Origin: Salinilacustrithrix sp003476595
GTDB lineage: Bacteria; Actinomycetota; Acidimicrobiia; Acidimicrobiales; Salinilacustritrichaceae
Length of the DNA stretch: 64,000 nt
Assembly (NCBI GenBank): GCA_963972525.1
Contig: CAXAUZ010000001.1
Span: 372,001-436,000, forward strand
Direction: 5' to 3'
Within the stretch, counting starts at the first letter, position 1. Every line of letters begins with the position of its first letter. Positions 1-8,237 of this stretch are shown piece by piece. The translations under genes and the position numbers were made by a program. Below the pieces are notes generated by a model that saw nothing but the letters and a program-made list of their open reading frames with translations, ran no database searches and had not been told where the DNA came from.

Positions 1-981
1 GGTCTCGACGTCGGCGAGGATCTGCTCCATGCCCGGGATGGAGTGGGAGACGATGTACCAGGCGAAGGAGTCGGCGTAGACCACGCGGTCCTGCTGCCAT
101 GCGGGCGTCTGCCCCACGAGTCCGTTGTCGAGCACCTGGGCTGCGGCTTCGCCGTCCTCGCCGATGGCGGCGGAGCGGTCGATGACGAACAGCACCTCGG
201 GAGCGGCCTCGAGCACGAACTCGAAGGACACCGCCTCACCGTGCGTCGCCTCCTCGGAGAGGGCCTCCTCGGCGGGAGCGAACCCGAGCAGGTCGTGGAC
301 GAGACCGAAGCGGGAACCGGGTCCGTAGGCCGAGATCTCGGCACCGTTGGTCATCAGCACAAGCGCGGAGCCAGCATCGCCACCACGTGCTGCGACGTCG
401 TCCACGGCGGCCTCGAGCTCGTCGAGCTGCTCGGCCACGTCGTCCTCGACGCCGAAGATCTGCCCGAGGGCCTCGTGGCGCTCGCGGAAGGCGGTCAGGT
501 AGTCGGTGTCCTCGTCGAGGGTCAGGTCCACGGTCGGCGCGATCTCCGACATCTCGGGGTAGGTGGCCGACGATCGGGTGGCCACGATGATCAGGTCGGG
601 CTCGAGGGCGTTGATGGCCTCGTAGTCCGGCTCGAACGCCGTGCCCATCGGGGCGAGGTCGGGGTCGTCGAGCACCTCGGCGTGCTCGGGCGGCGTGGCA
701 CCCCCGAGGGACCCGTACCCGTCGACCTCGACCCCGAGGCGGTGGAGGCTGAGCAGGACGCCCGGGTCCATGACCACGACGGTCTCGGGCTGCACCGGCA
801 CCTCGTCGGTGCCGGAGTAGTGCTCGATCGTGACCGTGCCGCTGTCGTCGGCGGCAGCGGTGCCCTCGCTCGCCTCGGCGACGGGCTCGGTGTCGTCGCT
901 GGCGGCGACGTCGTCGTCACCGCAGGCGGCGGCGAGCAACCCGAGCGGGAGGAGCAGGGCGAGCAGGCGTGGGGAGCGCAT
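1..981 (-). CDS. Siderophore/iron ABC transporter substrate-binding lipoprotein (C-terminus cut by window edge)
   Basis: The gene reads leftward off the window edge, so 327 codons are visible and the stop is missing. It starts at an ATG at 981 and opens MRSPRLLALLLPLG followed by LLAAAC: a lipoprotein signal peptide with the lipobox Cys near residue 22, then an acidic linker. The rest looks like a class III periplasmic binding protein of the FatB/YclQ type (ferric-siderophore binding): phrases such as GTDEVPVQPETVVVMDPGVL, then SLHRLGVEVDGYG, and EPDYEAINALEPDLIIVATR are typical of the two-lobed fold. The expected role is to capture ferric siderophore outside the membrane and deliver it to an ABC permease whose genes would lie outside the window. 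The family assignment is good; the exact ligand is inferred. Confidence 0.85.
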   Translation of the reverse strand, partial: MRSPRLLALLLPLGLLAAACGDDDVAASDDTEPVAEASEGTAAADDSGTVTIEHYSGTDEVPVQPETVVVMDPGVLLSLHRLGVEVDGYGSLGGATPPEHAEVLDDPDLAPMGTAFEPDYEAINALEPDLIIVATRSSATYPEMSEIAPTVDLTLDEDTDYLTAFRERHEALGQIFGVEDDVAEQLDELEAAVDDVAARGGDAGSALVLMTNGAEISAYGPGSRFGLVHDLLGFAPAEEALSEEATHGEAVSFEFVLEAAPEVLFVIDRSAAIGEDGEAAAQVLDNGLVGQTPAWQQDRVVYADSFAWYIVSHSIPGMEQILADVET

Positions 982-1157
982 GGGTTGGAGACCTTCCGAA
1001 GGTTGTTAGGAGTGCTTACCTTCGCGTAGCAGGCAGCCTGATGCAAGCGAGGGACCCGAAGGGTCTCGTCATCGAGATCGGCGACGGCAGGGTGGACGAC
1101 GGCAGCGGCGCGGGCGAGGCGAGCCGACACCGGGCGAGCCGTGGTCGCGCCGACGCC

Positions 1158-2000
1158 TCAGCCCAGGCGGCGGAGGACGGTCGACAGGTCGCGTTCGCCG
1201 TCCGGGGTCTGGCCACCGAGCTCGAGGAAGCGCTGCATGCACTGCTGGGACTCCGGATCGGCGAGCGTGCGGTCGAAGCGGCGCGCCTCCTCCAGCAGGC
1301 CGGCGGTCGGGTCCGGCATCGCGGCCAGCACCGAGGCCTTGGCCTCGCGCACCGCGACCGGGGGCGAGGCAGCGATCCGGTCCGCCAGGTCGCCCACGAA
1401 GTCGTCGAGGGCGTCGGCATCCAGGGCGCGGTTCACCAGACCCCACGCCTCTGCGGTGCGCGCGTCGATGTCACCGGACCCGAGCACCATCTCCAGCGCT
1501 CGTCCCCGACCCACGAGGTGGGGCAGCCGCTGGGTGCCGCTCCCGCCGGGCAGGATGCCCAGCGCCACCTCCGGCTGACCGAACACGGCCCGGTCCCGGG
1601 CGGCGAAGCGCATGTCGAACGACGACACGACCTCGCAGCCACCGCCGCGGACAGCCCCGGCGATCGACGCGATCGTGGCGCACGGCATCGTGCGCCAGCG
1701 CTCGACCATCACGTGGAACGGCCCGAGCTCGCTGCGCTCCTCCGCGCCCCCGTCGCGGGGCAGCTCGAGGATGGCGGCCACGTCGAAGTGCGCGATGAAG
1801 AAGTCGGGGTTCGCCGAGTCGACGACCACCACCGTGACGTCGTCGGCGGCCTCGAGCGCCTCGGTCAGCCGGAGGAGCGAGACGAGGAGCGGGACGTCGA
1901 GCAGGTTGATCTCGCCGTGGTCGATGGTGACGTCGACCCGCCGACCTCGCTGCGAGATGCGCAGACCGGTGAGCTCGGGCAGGTCGTCGACGAAGGCCAT
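1158..2000 (-). CDS. Enoyl-CoA hydratase/isomerase (crotonase) family protein
   Basis: A 280-residue crotonase-fold protein. The ATG at 2000 is preferred because upstream in-frame sequence (to 2138) does not look like this family. Both acid-base glutamates of hydratases are present: E123 in RGGGCE and E144 in FGQPE, followed by the ILPGGSGTQRL oxyanion-hole region. Members hydrate enoyl-CoA thioesters in beta-oxidation, but the superfamily also has isomerases, dehalogenases and hydrolases, so the substrate cannot be assigned. The oxyanion-loop segment near residues 62-74 (SANPDFFIAHFD) departs from the usual A-G-x-D-L, a hint that this may not be a standard short-chain hydratase. It stands alone, facing away from the small gene to its right. 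Confidence 0.85.
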   Translation of the reverse strand: MAFVDDLPELTGLRISQRGRRVDVTIDHGEINLLDVPLLVSLLRLTEALEAADDVTVVVVDSANPDFFIAHFDVAAILELPRDGGAEERSELGPFHVMVERWRTMPCATIASIAGAVRGGGCEVVSSFDMRFAARDRAVFGQPEVALGILPGGSGTQRLPHLVGRGRALEMVLGSGDIDARTAEAWGLVNRALDADALDDFVGDLADRIAASPPVAVREAKASVLAAMPDPTAGLLEEARRFDRTLADPESQQCMQRFLELGGQTPDGERDLSTVLRRLG

Positions 2001-2039
2001 GGCGGGAGGGTACGCCCGCGTGCCGGGACGCCCCGGCGG

Positions 2040-2213
2040 GTCGACGCTCCCGTCCAGACCGCCATCCGAGACCGGGGCGGCACCACCTGCTTCTGGGCCG
2101 ACTGCAACAGCCCACCGCAGTGGATGCAGGTCGATCACGACCAGACCTGGCGAGCCCTCGGCCCGTCGGACATCGCCAACAGCCAGACGGCCTGCGGCAC
2201 CCCGCCGGTCTGA
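2040..2213 (+). pseudogene. Remnant of a DUF222/HNH endonuclease-like C-terminus
   Basis: This otherwise gene-free stretch upstream of the crotonase gene has a reading frame whose translation resembles the C-terminal HNH region of actinobacterial DUF222 proteins. It shows AIRDRGG, then C-F-W-A-D-C, then PPQWMQVDHDQTWRALG and SDIANSQTAC. The Cys pair, the W before D-H, and the G-x-[ST]-D-x-x-N spacing are where HNH proteins have them. The final C-R-x-H-H metal site is missing and the frame stops after ACGTPPV. No plausible start codon or N-terminal domain precedes it. I read it as the eroded 3' end of an HNH gene. It could be chance, but the motif order makes that less likely. Confidence 0.5.
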
Positions 2214-2298
2214 CCGCTCCCGGCTGAATCGGGACCGATGGCCCTACGACGGAGCCCGCCGTGCATCGATGCTCGTCCGAGACGTGGGGGGATGCACC

Positions 2299-2475
2299 AT
2301 GGCGAACGACGAACCGGAGCGAAGGCCGACGAACGACGAGGTCGACCCACCGAAGCGGTACCAGACCTGGAACGGGGAGCCGTGCCCTCGGTACGTGCGC
2401 GTCGACGGCACCGTCGTCGGCTCCGGTGACTGCCTCGGGTGCGGGACCTGCCTGCTCGGCTCCGGACTGCTCTGA
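2299..2475 (+). CDS. Small Cys-rich protein (58 aa), function unknown
   Basis: A short frame from an ATG at 2299, with a run of five G about 5-10 bases upstream as a plausible ribosome-binding site. The product is hydrophilic at the N-terminus (MANDEPERRPTNDEVDPPKR) and ends in a compact Cys-rich tail, GSGDCLGCGTCLLGSGLL, giving C-x2-C-x2-C, with one more Cys in NGEPCPRY. Such spacing suggests a metal or Fe-S ligand set, but only four Cys are available and no family is recognised. A 13-bp hairpin terminator follows 20 bases after the stop, which supports a real transcription unit. An upstream in-frame ATG near 2269 is a less likely start. Confidence 0.45.
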   Translation: MANDEPERRPTNDEVDPPKRYQTWNGEPCPRYVRVDGTVVGSGDCLGCGTCLLGSGLL

Positions 2476-2495
2476 CCGACGCCCGGCGGGCGCGG

Positions 2496-2525
2496 CACGG
2501 CCCCGGGTCGGAACCCGGGGCCGTG
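2496..2525. terminator. Strong hairpin between small gene and nrdJ
   Basis: A perfect 13-bp stem (CACGGCCCCGGGT with its complement) closes a 4-base loop. It lies between the stop of the rightward small gene (2475) and the stop of leftward nrdJ (2572), so it can end both transcripts. There is no long T tract on either side. Confidence 0.8.
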
Positions 2526-2571
2526 TCGCATGTGCGGTGGGCTGGCCCACCCCCGCATCGGTCAGCTCAGC

Positions 2572-5358
2572 TCAGCTGCACCCGCTGGTCGAGCCGCAGC
2601 TCGGGCAGGCGTGGCAGGAGCCGGCGCGGTTCATCTGGACGCCGCAGGTCATGCACATCGGTGCGTCGATGCCGGCCGACGACGGTGGGGTCACCGGGGC
2701 GGGCGGCTCGTCGAGCAGCGTGGACGCCGACGGGATCGACACCGGGTCGGGGGCGACGTCGTGGCCCTGCACCGTCTCGGTGACCGACTCCTCCACACCC
2801 GGCAGCGTGGGCTGGGTGCGCTCCCCCACGGTGAGGATGCCGAGCTCGGCACGCTCCTCGTAGGACAGGTAGTCCACCGCCAGGCGGCGGAAGATGTAGT
2901 CGATCAGGCTCGAGGCGAACCGGATGTCGGGGTCGTCGGTCATGCCCGCCGGCTCGAAGCGCATGTTGGTGAACGCCTCGACGAAGGACCGGACCGGCAC
3001 GCCCCACTGCAGGCCGTGGCTCACCGAGATGGCGAAGGCGTCCATGATGCCGGCGAGGGTCGAGCCCTGCTTGGAGACCTTCATGAAGATCTCGCCCGGA
3101 CGGCCGTCCTCGTACTCGCCGACGGTGACGAAGCCCTTGCAGTCGGCCACCCGGAACTCGAAGGTCCGGCTGGCCCGGTTGCGGGGCAGCTTGGTGCGGG
3201 TGGGCCGGCTGACGACCTTCTCCACGACCTTCTCGACCACCTCGGTGACCGTCTCGACCGCCACGTCCTTCTTGACCGTGGAGAGGGGCTGGCCGACCTT
3301 GCAGTTGTCGCGGTAGATGGCGATGGCCTTGACCCCGAGCTGCCAGGCATCGATGTGCAGCTGCTCGACGTCTTCGATCGTGGCCTCCTCCGGCATGTTC
3401 ACCGTCTTGGAGATGGCACCGGAGATGAAGGGCTGGACCGCGGCCATCATCCGCACGTGACCCGTGTAGTGGATCGTGTTGTCGCCCATGGAGCAGGCGA
3501 ACACCGGGAGGTGGTCGGGGTCGAGGTCGGGGCAGCCGATGAGCGACTTGTTCTCGTCGATGTAGGCGACGATGGCGTCGATCTGGGGCTGGGTGTAGCC
3601 CAGCTTGGTGAGCGCCCGCGGGATCGTCTGGTTGACGATCGACATGGTGCCGCCACCGACCAGCTTCTTCATCTTCACCAGGCCGAGGTCGGGCTCGATG
3701 CCGGTGGTGTCGCAGTCCATCATCAGGCCGATGGTGCCGGTGGGGGCCAGCACCGAGGCCTGCGAGTTGCGCACGCCGGACTGGCCGGCCAGCTCGCACG
3801 CGTTGTCCCAGGCCTGCTGGGCCGCGGACAGGAGGTGCTCGGGCACGAGGGTCTCGTCGATGTCGGCTGCCGCCGAGCGGTGCTGCTCGAGGACCCGGAG
3901 CATGTGCTCCGCGTTCTCGGCGTAGCCGGCGAAGGGACCCATCCGCGAGGCGGTGCGGGCCGAGGTCTCGTAGGCCCGGCCGGTCATCAGCGAGGTGATG
4001 GCAGCGGCGGTGGCCCGACCCTCGTCGGAGTCGTAGGGCAGGCCCTGGGCCATGAGCATGGCGCCGAGGTTGGCGTAGCCGAGGCCGAGCTGGCGGAAGC
4101 GGCGGGAGTTCTCGCCGATGGCCTCCGTCGGGTAGTCGGCCCGGCCGACCAGGATCTCCTGGGCGGTGAACACGATGTCGACGGTGTGGGCGAAGGCCTC
4201 GATGTCGAAGCGGTCCCCCGCGTCGAGGTCGAGGAACTTCAGCAGGTTGATCGACGCGAGGTTGCAGGCCGAGTTGTCGATGTGCATGTACTCCGAGCAG
4301 GGGTTCGACCCGTTGATGCGGTCGGTGTTGGCACAGGTGTGCCACCGGTTGATCGTGGTGTCGAACTGCATGCCGGGGTCGGCGCACTCCCATGCGGCCT
4401 GGGAGATCTGGCGCATCAGCTCGCGCGCCTTGACGGTGCGGACGACCTCGCCGGTGGTGACGGCGGTGAGGTTCCAGTCGGCGTCGTCGACGACGGCCTG
4501 CATGAACTCGTCGGTGACCCGCACCGAGTTGTTGGCGTTCTGGTACTGGACCGAGGCCATGTCGGCGCCGTCCAGGCTCATGTCGAAGCCGGCCTCCTGG
4601 AGGACGCGGATCTTGCGCTCCTCGCGGGCCTTGACCCAGACGAACTCCTCCACGTCGGGGTGGTGGACGTCGAGGATGACCATCTTGGCGGCGCGGCGGG
4701 TCTTGCCGCCGGACTTGATGGTGCCGGCGGAGGCATCGGCGCCCCGCATGAAGCTGACCGGGCCCGAGGCGGTGCCGCCGCCCTTGAGCAGCTCCTTGGA
4801 CGAGCGGATCTTGGACAGGTTGATGCCGGCCCCGGAGCCGCCCTTGAAGATCGTGCCCTCCTCGACGTACCAGTTGAGGATGGAGTCCATCTCGTCGTCG
4901 ACCTTGAGGATGAAGCAGGCGCTGGCCTGCTGGGGCACCCCGGGCACGCCGATGTTGAACCAGACCGGGCTGTTGAACGCGGCCTTCTGGGTGACCATCA
5001 GGTGCTTGAGCTCGTCGCGGAACGCCTCGGCCTCGTCGTCGTCGACGAAGTAGCCGCCCTCGATGCCCCAGTCGGTGATGGTGTCGCACACCCGGTCGAC
5101 GACCTGCTTGAGGCTGCTCTCGCGCTCGGGGGTGCCGGGCGTGCCCCGGAAGTACTTCTGGGTGACGATGTTGGTGGCGTTGAGCGACCAGGTCTTGGGG
5201 AACTCCACGCCGAGCTGCTCGAACGCGATCGACCCGTCCTGGTAGTTGGTGAGGCGCGCATCCCGACGTTCCCACTCGAGGTCGTCGTAGGGATGGGCAC
5301 CCGGGCGGGTGAAGAACCGGCGGATGCCGATGCCGGTGCGTTCGGGAGCGATGGCCAT
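2572..5358 (-). CDS. nrdJ: Adenosylcobalamin-dependent (class II) ribonucleotide reductase
   Basis: A 928-residue class II RNR that reduces ribonucleotides to deoxyribonucleotides with a radical from adenosylcobalamin, independently of oxygen. The ATG at 5358 is chosen because GGAGG lies 8 bases upstream; a TTG five codons earlier overlaps that site. The reading frame contains the redox Cys of ASACFIL, the active-site N-P-C-S-E motif (NGSNPCSEYMH), the partner Cys in NSACNLASINLL, and the GGTASGP and PTGTIGLMMDCDTTG substrate-site segments. It ends in the C-terminal zinc-ribbon-like tail typical of long NrdJ proteins (MCMTCGV ... CPSCGSTSGCS), whose cysteines re-reduce the active site. Expression is probably repressed by NrdR, encoded 5 kb away, through the operator pair at 5450-5507. 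Confidence 0.97.
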   Translation of the reverse strand: MAIAPERTGIGIRRFFTRPGAHPYDDLEWERRDARLTNYQDGSIAFEQLGVEFPKTWSLNATNIVTQKYFRGTPGTPERESSLKQVVDRVCDTITDWGIEGGYFVDDDEAEAFRDELKHLMVTQKAAFNSPVWFNIGVPGVPQQASACFILKVDDEMDSILNWYVEEGTIFKGGSGAGINLSKIRSSKELLKGGGTASGPVSFMRGADASAGTIKSGGKTRRAAKMVILDVHHPDVEEFVWVKAREERKIRVLQEAGFDMSLDGADMASVQYQNANNSVRVTDEFMQAVVDDADWNLTAVTTGEVVRTVKARELMRQISQAAWECADPGMQFDTTINRWHTCANTDRINGSNPCSEYMHIDNSACNLASINLLKFLDLDAGDRFDIEAFAHTVDIVFTAQEILVGRADYPTEAIGENSRRFRQLGLGYANLGAMLMAQGLPYDSDEGRATAAAITSLMTGRAYETSARTASRMGPFAGYAENAEHMLRVLEQHRSAAADIDETLVPEHLLSAAQQAWDNACELAGQSGVRNSQASVLAPTGTIGLMMDCDTTGIEPDLGLVKMKKLVGGGTMSIVNQTIPRALTKLGYTQPQIDAIVAYIDENKSLIGCPDLDPDHLPVFACSMGDNTIHYTGHVRMMAAVQPFISGAISKTVNMPEEATIEDVEQLHIDAWQLGVKAIAIYRDNCKVGQPLSTVKKDVAVETVTEVVEKVVEKVVSRPTRTKLPRNRASRTFEFRVADCKGFVTVGEYEDGRPGEIFMKVSKQGSTLAGIMDAFAISVSHGLQWGVPVRSFVEAFTNMRFEPAGMTDDPDIRFASSLIDYIFRRLAVDYLSYEERAELGILTVGERTQPTLPGVEESVTETVQGHDVAPDPVSIPSASTLLDEPPAPVTPPSSAGIDAPMCMTCGVQMNRAGSCHACPSCGSTSGCS

Positions 5359-5449
5359 TGGGTTGCCCTCCAAGGGGTACGAGTTCTTCTTCAGCCTGGG
5401 TCGTGATGCCGGGGGTCGCTACGTCAAGCGACCGCTGACAGCTCCCCAA

Positions 5450-5465
5450 CCACTAGGTCTTGTGG
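5450..5465 (-). promoter_or_regulatory. NrdR box 2 (downstream box) of nrdJ
   Basis: The palindromic 16-mer CCACTAGGTCTTGTGG resembles the NrdR box (ACACwAtATsTwGTGT type). It lies in the untranslated leader of nrdJ, exactly 42 bp from the first box, which is four helical turns. Confidence 0.7.
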
Positions 5466-5491
5466 TCATCGGCCCCCGATCCCGGTGACCA

Positions 5492-5507
5492 CCACAAGAT
5501 GTAGGAG
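5492..5507 (-). promoter_or_regulatory. NrdR box 1 overlapping the predicted nrdJ start point
   Basis: CCACAAGATGTAGGAG matches the left half of the NrdR box well (CCACaAGATGTAG) and has a weaker right half. It overlaps the transcription start expected from the promoter at 5510-5539, a position suited to repression when dATP is abundant. Confidence 0.7.
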
Positions 5508-5509
5508 GC

Positions 5510-5539
5510 ATTACATCACTGGAATTACAGCGATGTCAA
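5510..5539 (-). promoter_or_regulatory. Predicted sigma-70-type promoter of nrdJ
   Basis: Read on the minus strand, TTGACA (5534-5539) is separated by 18 bp from TGTAAT (5510-5515). Transcription would begin near 5503 and leave a leader of about 145 bases. No cobalamin riboswitch features were recognised in that leader. From 5540 to about 5770 nothing further is seen. Confidence 0.6.
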
Positions 5540-5775
5540 TGAGCGCCGCAGCACGAAACAGCAGGTCAGAGGGCGTTCGCGATCGTTAGCACTCGTGATT
5601 TCGTGCACGTTCGGGTTCACCCCCAAGGTTTCGTCCAGCCCACCACAGACACGACGTGAGAACCACCGTCCGCCGTCCGTGCTGCAGCGCTCAGACACTC
5701 CGGTCAACCTACGAAGCGCCCGCTGTGGAACGGAAGGGGAACAACTCTGTGAATTGCGGGTGGAATCCCGGTGCT

Positions 5776-5843
5776 GCGTCCACAGGCGGGGCCTCGAGCC
5801 TGTGGATGTGTGGACAGGCTGTGGACGGCGGTGGACAGCCTGT
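5776..5843. other. Cluster of DnaA-box-like 9-mers within inverted repeats
   Basis: Five sites related to TTGTCCACA/TGTGGATAA occur in 63 bp: 5776-5784 (7/9), 5801-5809 (7/9), 5809-5817 TGTGGACAG (8/9), 5820-5828 (7/9) and 5830-5838 (7/9). The same bases form two inverted repeats, CCACAGGC with GCCTGTGG (5780-5805) and ACAGGCTG with CAGCCTGT (5815-5843). The region sits just past the stop of the molybdopterin oxidoreductase gene and about 270-330 bp upstream of the nrdJ promoter. It may be a DnaA-binding cluster, or simply the terminator of the oxidoreductase gene. Confidence 0.45.
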
Positions 5844-5846
5844 GCG

Positions 5847-8168
5847 CTACCGGTGGGTAACCCGTCCGGCGTCCGCCGGCGCCGCGGCCACGACCTCGAC
5901 CGGGATGCCGTTCAGCACCGCGGTGCCCGACACCGGGTCGAACGCCTCGGTGTCGGCGAGCACGTTGCTGTTCACCCCGGCGTGCTCGGCGGCCACCGCC
6001 AGCCGGGCACCGTCGAGGTCGTGGCCCCACCCGTGCGGGAGGCTCACGACCCCGGCCATCACCGAATCGGTGACCTCCACCGGCGCCACCACGGCACCGA
6101 CCCGGGAGCGGACCTCGGCCTGTCCCCCGTCGAGGAGGCCGCGCTCGGCGGCGTCGTCGGGGTGGACCTGGAGGGTGCAGCGGGGCTTGCCCTTCACGAG
6201 CACCTCCACGTTGTGCATCCAGGAGTTGTTCGAGCGCAGGTGGCGCCGGCCGATCAGCAGCAGGCCGTCGTCGACCTCGTCGAGCGCAGGGACCATGCGG
6301 GCCGCGACGTCGGCGACCAGCACCTCGGGGGCGAGGTCGATCATGCCGTCGGGCTGGCGCAGCGCCTCGGGCATCCGGGGCTGCAGCGGACCGAGGTCGA
6401 CACCGTGGGGGTGGTCGACGAGCACGTCGAGGCTGAGCCCGTCGGGCCGGGCCCCGAACCCGTCGCCGTAGGGGCCGGTGCGCAGCATCAGGTCCAGGGT
6501 CCGCTCGGGACCCACCCGGGGGGCGAGCGCCTCGAGCAGCTCCTCGACGTCGCGCCCGTGCACCAGGCCGTGCTCGTCGGCCACCGCGGACTCCACCATC
6601 GAGCGGATGGCCGCGTCGTCGACGATCGCCGGGGCGGCCTCGGCCGGGTCCATCCCCTGCAGGATCAGCGCCAGGGTGCAGAGGATCTCCCACTCGTCGG
6701 GCGCTCCGTCGTCGAGCGGGAGCACCGGCGGGCTGTAGTTGGCCACGTTGCGCAGGGCGAGCTGCAGCAGGGCCACGTCGTAGTGGCTCTTCTGCAGGGC
6801 TGACGGTGCCGGGAGGATCACGTCCGCGTGGCGGGTCGTCTCGTTCAGGTAGATGTCGACGGCGACGACGAAGTCGAGCGAGGCGAAGGCGGCGTCGAGG
6901 CGCACCGAGTCCGGCGTCGACAGGATGGGGTTGCCGGCCACGGTGATCATCGCCTTGATCTGGCCGTCCCCGGGGGTCTCGATCTCCTCGGCGAGGGCCA
7001 CCACCGGCAGCTCGCCGAAGGTCTCGGGCAGCCCCCGGACCCGCGACGTGCGCCGGCCGAGGCGGATGCCCCGCCCGTACCGGCCCGCGCCCCTCGTGTT
7101 GGCCGCACCGGCGGCAGCCTTGGTGAACATCGCCCCGCCGGGGCGGTCGAGGTTGCCGGTGCAGATGTTCAGCGCGTCGACCAACCAGGACGTGACCGTT
7201 CCGTACGGCGACACCGTCGTGCCGATGCGGGCGTAGACCGCCGCGCTCGGGGCGTCCGCCAGCTCGTGGGCCAGCGCCCGGACGGTGTCGGCGGCGATGC
7301 CGCAGCGGCCGGCCACGGCCTCGGGCGTGAACGGCGCGACCGCAGCCCGCAGCTCGTCGATCCGGGCGACGTGCTCGGCGACGGTGCCGAGGTCGACCCG
7401 GTCGGTGGCGAAGAGCTCCTGGAGCATGGCGGCGAGGAGGAACGGGTCGGCGCCCGGCCGGATCGGCACGTGGGCGCTGGCCTCGTCGGCGGTCTTGGTG
7501 CGCCGGGGGTCGACGACGACGACCCGGCCACCGCGCTCGATGATCGCGCGGAGGCGGCCGGGCCAGTCGGGGGCGGTGGCGAAGCTGCCGTTGGACGCGA
7601 ACGGGTTGGCCCCGAGGATCAGCAGGTGGTCGGTGCGGTCGATGTCGGGCACCGGGTTGGTGAGCACGTTGCCGAAGATCAGCCCCGAGGAGATCTCCTT
7701 GGGGCGCTGGTCCACGGTGGAGGCCGAGAACACGTTGGGCGAGCCGAGGGCGCGCAGGAACGCCCGGTTGTAGAGGAGGGCGCCGAGGTTGTGGGCGTTG
7801 GGGTTGCCGACGTAGGCCCCGACCGCCGACCGGCCGTGCTCGTCGATGACCCGGCCGAGGCCGTCGGCCACCGCCTGCCACGCCTCGGCCCACGTGGCCG
7901 GCTCGAGCCGGTCGCCGCGCCGCACGAGCGGCTGGCGGAGGCGGTCGGGGTCCTCGTGCAGGTGCTTGAGCGCGGAGCCCTTCGGGCACAGGTAGCCGTG
8001 GCTGAACACGTCGAGCAGGTCGCCGCGGATGCGGACCGCCTGGCCGTCGCGCACCGTGATGTCGAGCCCGCAGCCGGCCTCGCAGAGCGGGCAGGTCCGC
8101 TGCACCGTGACGGCGCCGTCGTCCACGCCGGGTGCAGCAGCGGACGGGTTCGGTGCGGTGGTGGTCAT
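5847..8168 (-). CDS. Molybdopterin (bis-MGD) oxidoreductase with N-terminal 4Fe-4S site
   Basis: A 773-residue member of the DMSO-reductase superfamily. The ATG at 8168 is preceded by GAGGAG at 5 bases. The N-terminal iron-sulfur motif is C26-x2-C29-x3-C33 ... C61-P-K-G (CPLCEAGC, then YLCPKG). The molybdopterin-binding domains follow (GNPNAHN, LILGANPFASNGS, VVVDPRRTKTADEA), and the C-terminal molydopterin dinucleotide-binding beta-barrel includes RRHLRSNNSWMHN and LPHGWGHD. In the segment where formate dehydrogenases carry Sec or Cys, this protein reads FSASTVDQRPKE, so it is not an obvious formate dehydrogenase. No Tat signal is visible, so it is probably cytoplasmic. The substrate is unknown; partner electron-transfer subunits are not adjacent. 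Confidence 0.9.
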   Translation of the reverse strand: MTTTAPNPSAAAPGVDDGAVTVQRTCPLCEAGCGLDITVRDGQAVRIRGDLLDVFSHGYLCPKGSALKHLHEDPDRLRQPLVRRGDRLEPATWAEAWQAVADGLGRVIDEHGRSAVGAYVGNPNAHNLGALLYNRAFLRALGSPNVFSASTVDQRPKEISSGLIFGNVLTNPVPDIDRTDHLLILGANPFASNGSFATAPDWPGRLRAIIERGGRVVVVDPRRTKTADEASAHVPIRPGADPFLLAAMLQELFATDRVDLGTVAEHVARIDELRAAVAPFTPEAVAGRCGIAADTVRALAHELADAPSAAVYARIGTTVSPYGTVTSWLVDALNICTGNLDRPGGAMFTKAAAGAANTRGAGRYGRGIRLGRRTSRVRGLPETFGELPVVALAEEIETPGDGQIKAMITVAGNPILSTPDSVRLDAAFASLDFVVAVDIYLNETTRHADVILPAPSALQKSHYDVALLQLALRNVANYSPPVLPLDDGAPDEWEILCTLALILQGMDPAEAAPAIVDDAAIRSMVESAVADEHGLVHGRDVEELLEALAPRVGPERTLDLMLRTGPYGDGFGARPDGLSLDVLVDHPHGVDLGPLQPRMPEALRQPDGMIDLAPEVLVADVAARMVPALDEVDDGLLLIGRRHLRSNNSWMHNVEVLVKGKPRCTLQVHPDDAAERGLLDGGQAEVRSRVGAVVAPVEVTDSVMAGVVSLPHGWGHDLDGARLAVAAEHAGVNSNVLADTEAFDPVSGTAVLNGIPVEVVAAAPADAGRVTHR

Positions 8169-8237
8169 GACGTCTCCTCGTGTCCCCCGGTGGTGGTGCC
8201 ATCGTGGCACTCCCCGGCGGATGGGTACGGTTCGCGG

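Noticed and set aside
1000..1025. IdeR/DtxR iron box upstream of the siderophore-binding lipoprotein gene
   Set aside because: TTAGG and ACCT half-sites are visible but spacing is off by one or more and only one half matches well; too weak to call.
2530..5406. Long rightward open frame antisense to nrdJ
   Set aside because: It lacks domain signatures; such frames arise from the strong third-position GC bias on the opposite strand.
5359..5509. Possible cobalamin riboswitch in the nrdJ leader
   Set aside because: The leader is only about 145 bases and I find no B12-box-like GCCACTG or the multi-stem pattern; NrdR boxes explain the conserved-looking parts.
5525..5707. 60-codon leftward frame upstream of nrdJ
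   Set aside because: No recognisable protein features and it overlaps the nrdJ promoter; treated as chance.
5776..5843. Chromosomal origin of replication
   Set aside because: DnaA-box-like sites are present, but there is no dnaA, dnaN or rpmH nearby and no AT-rich unwinding region.
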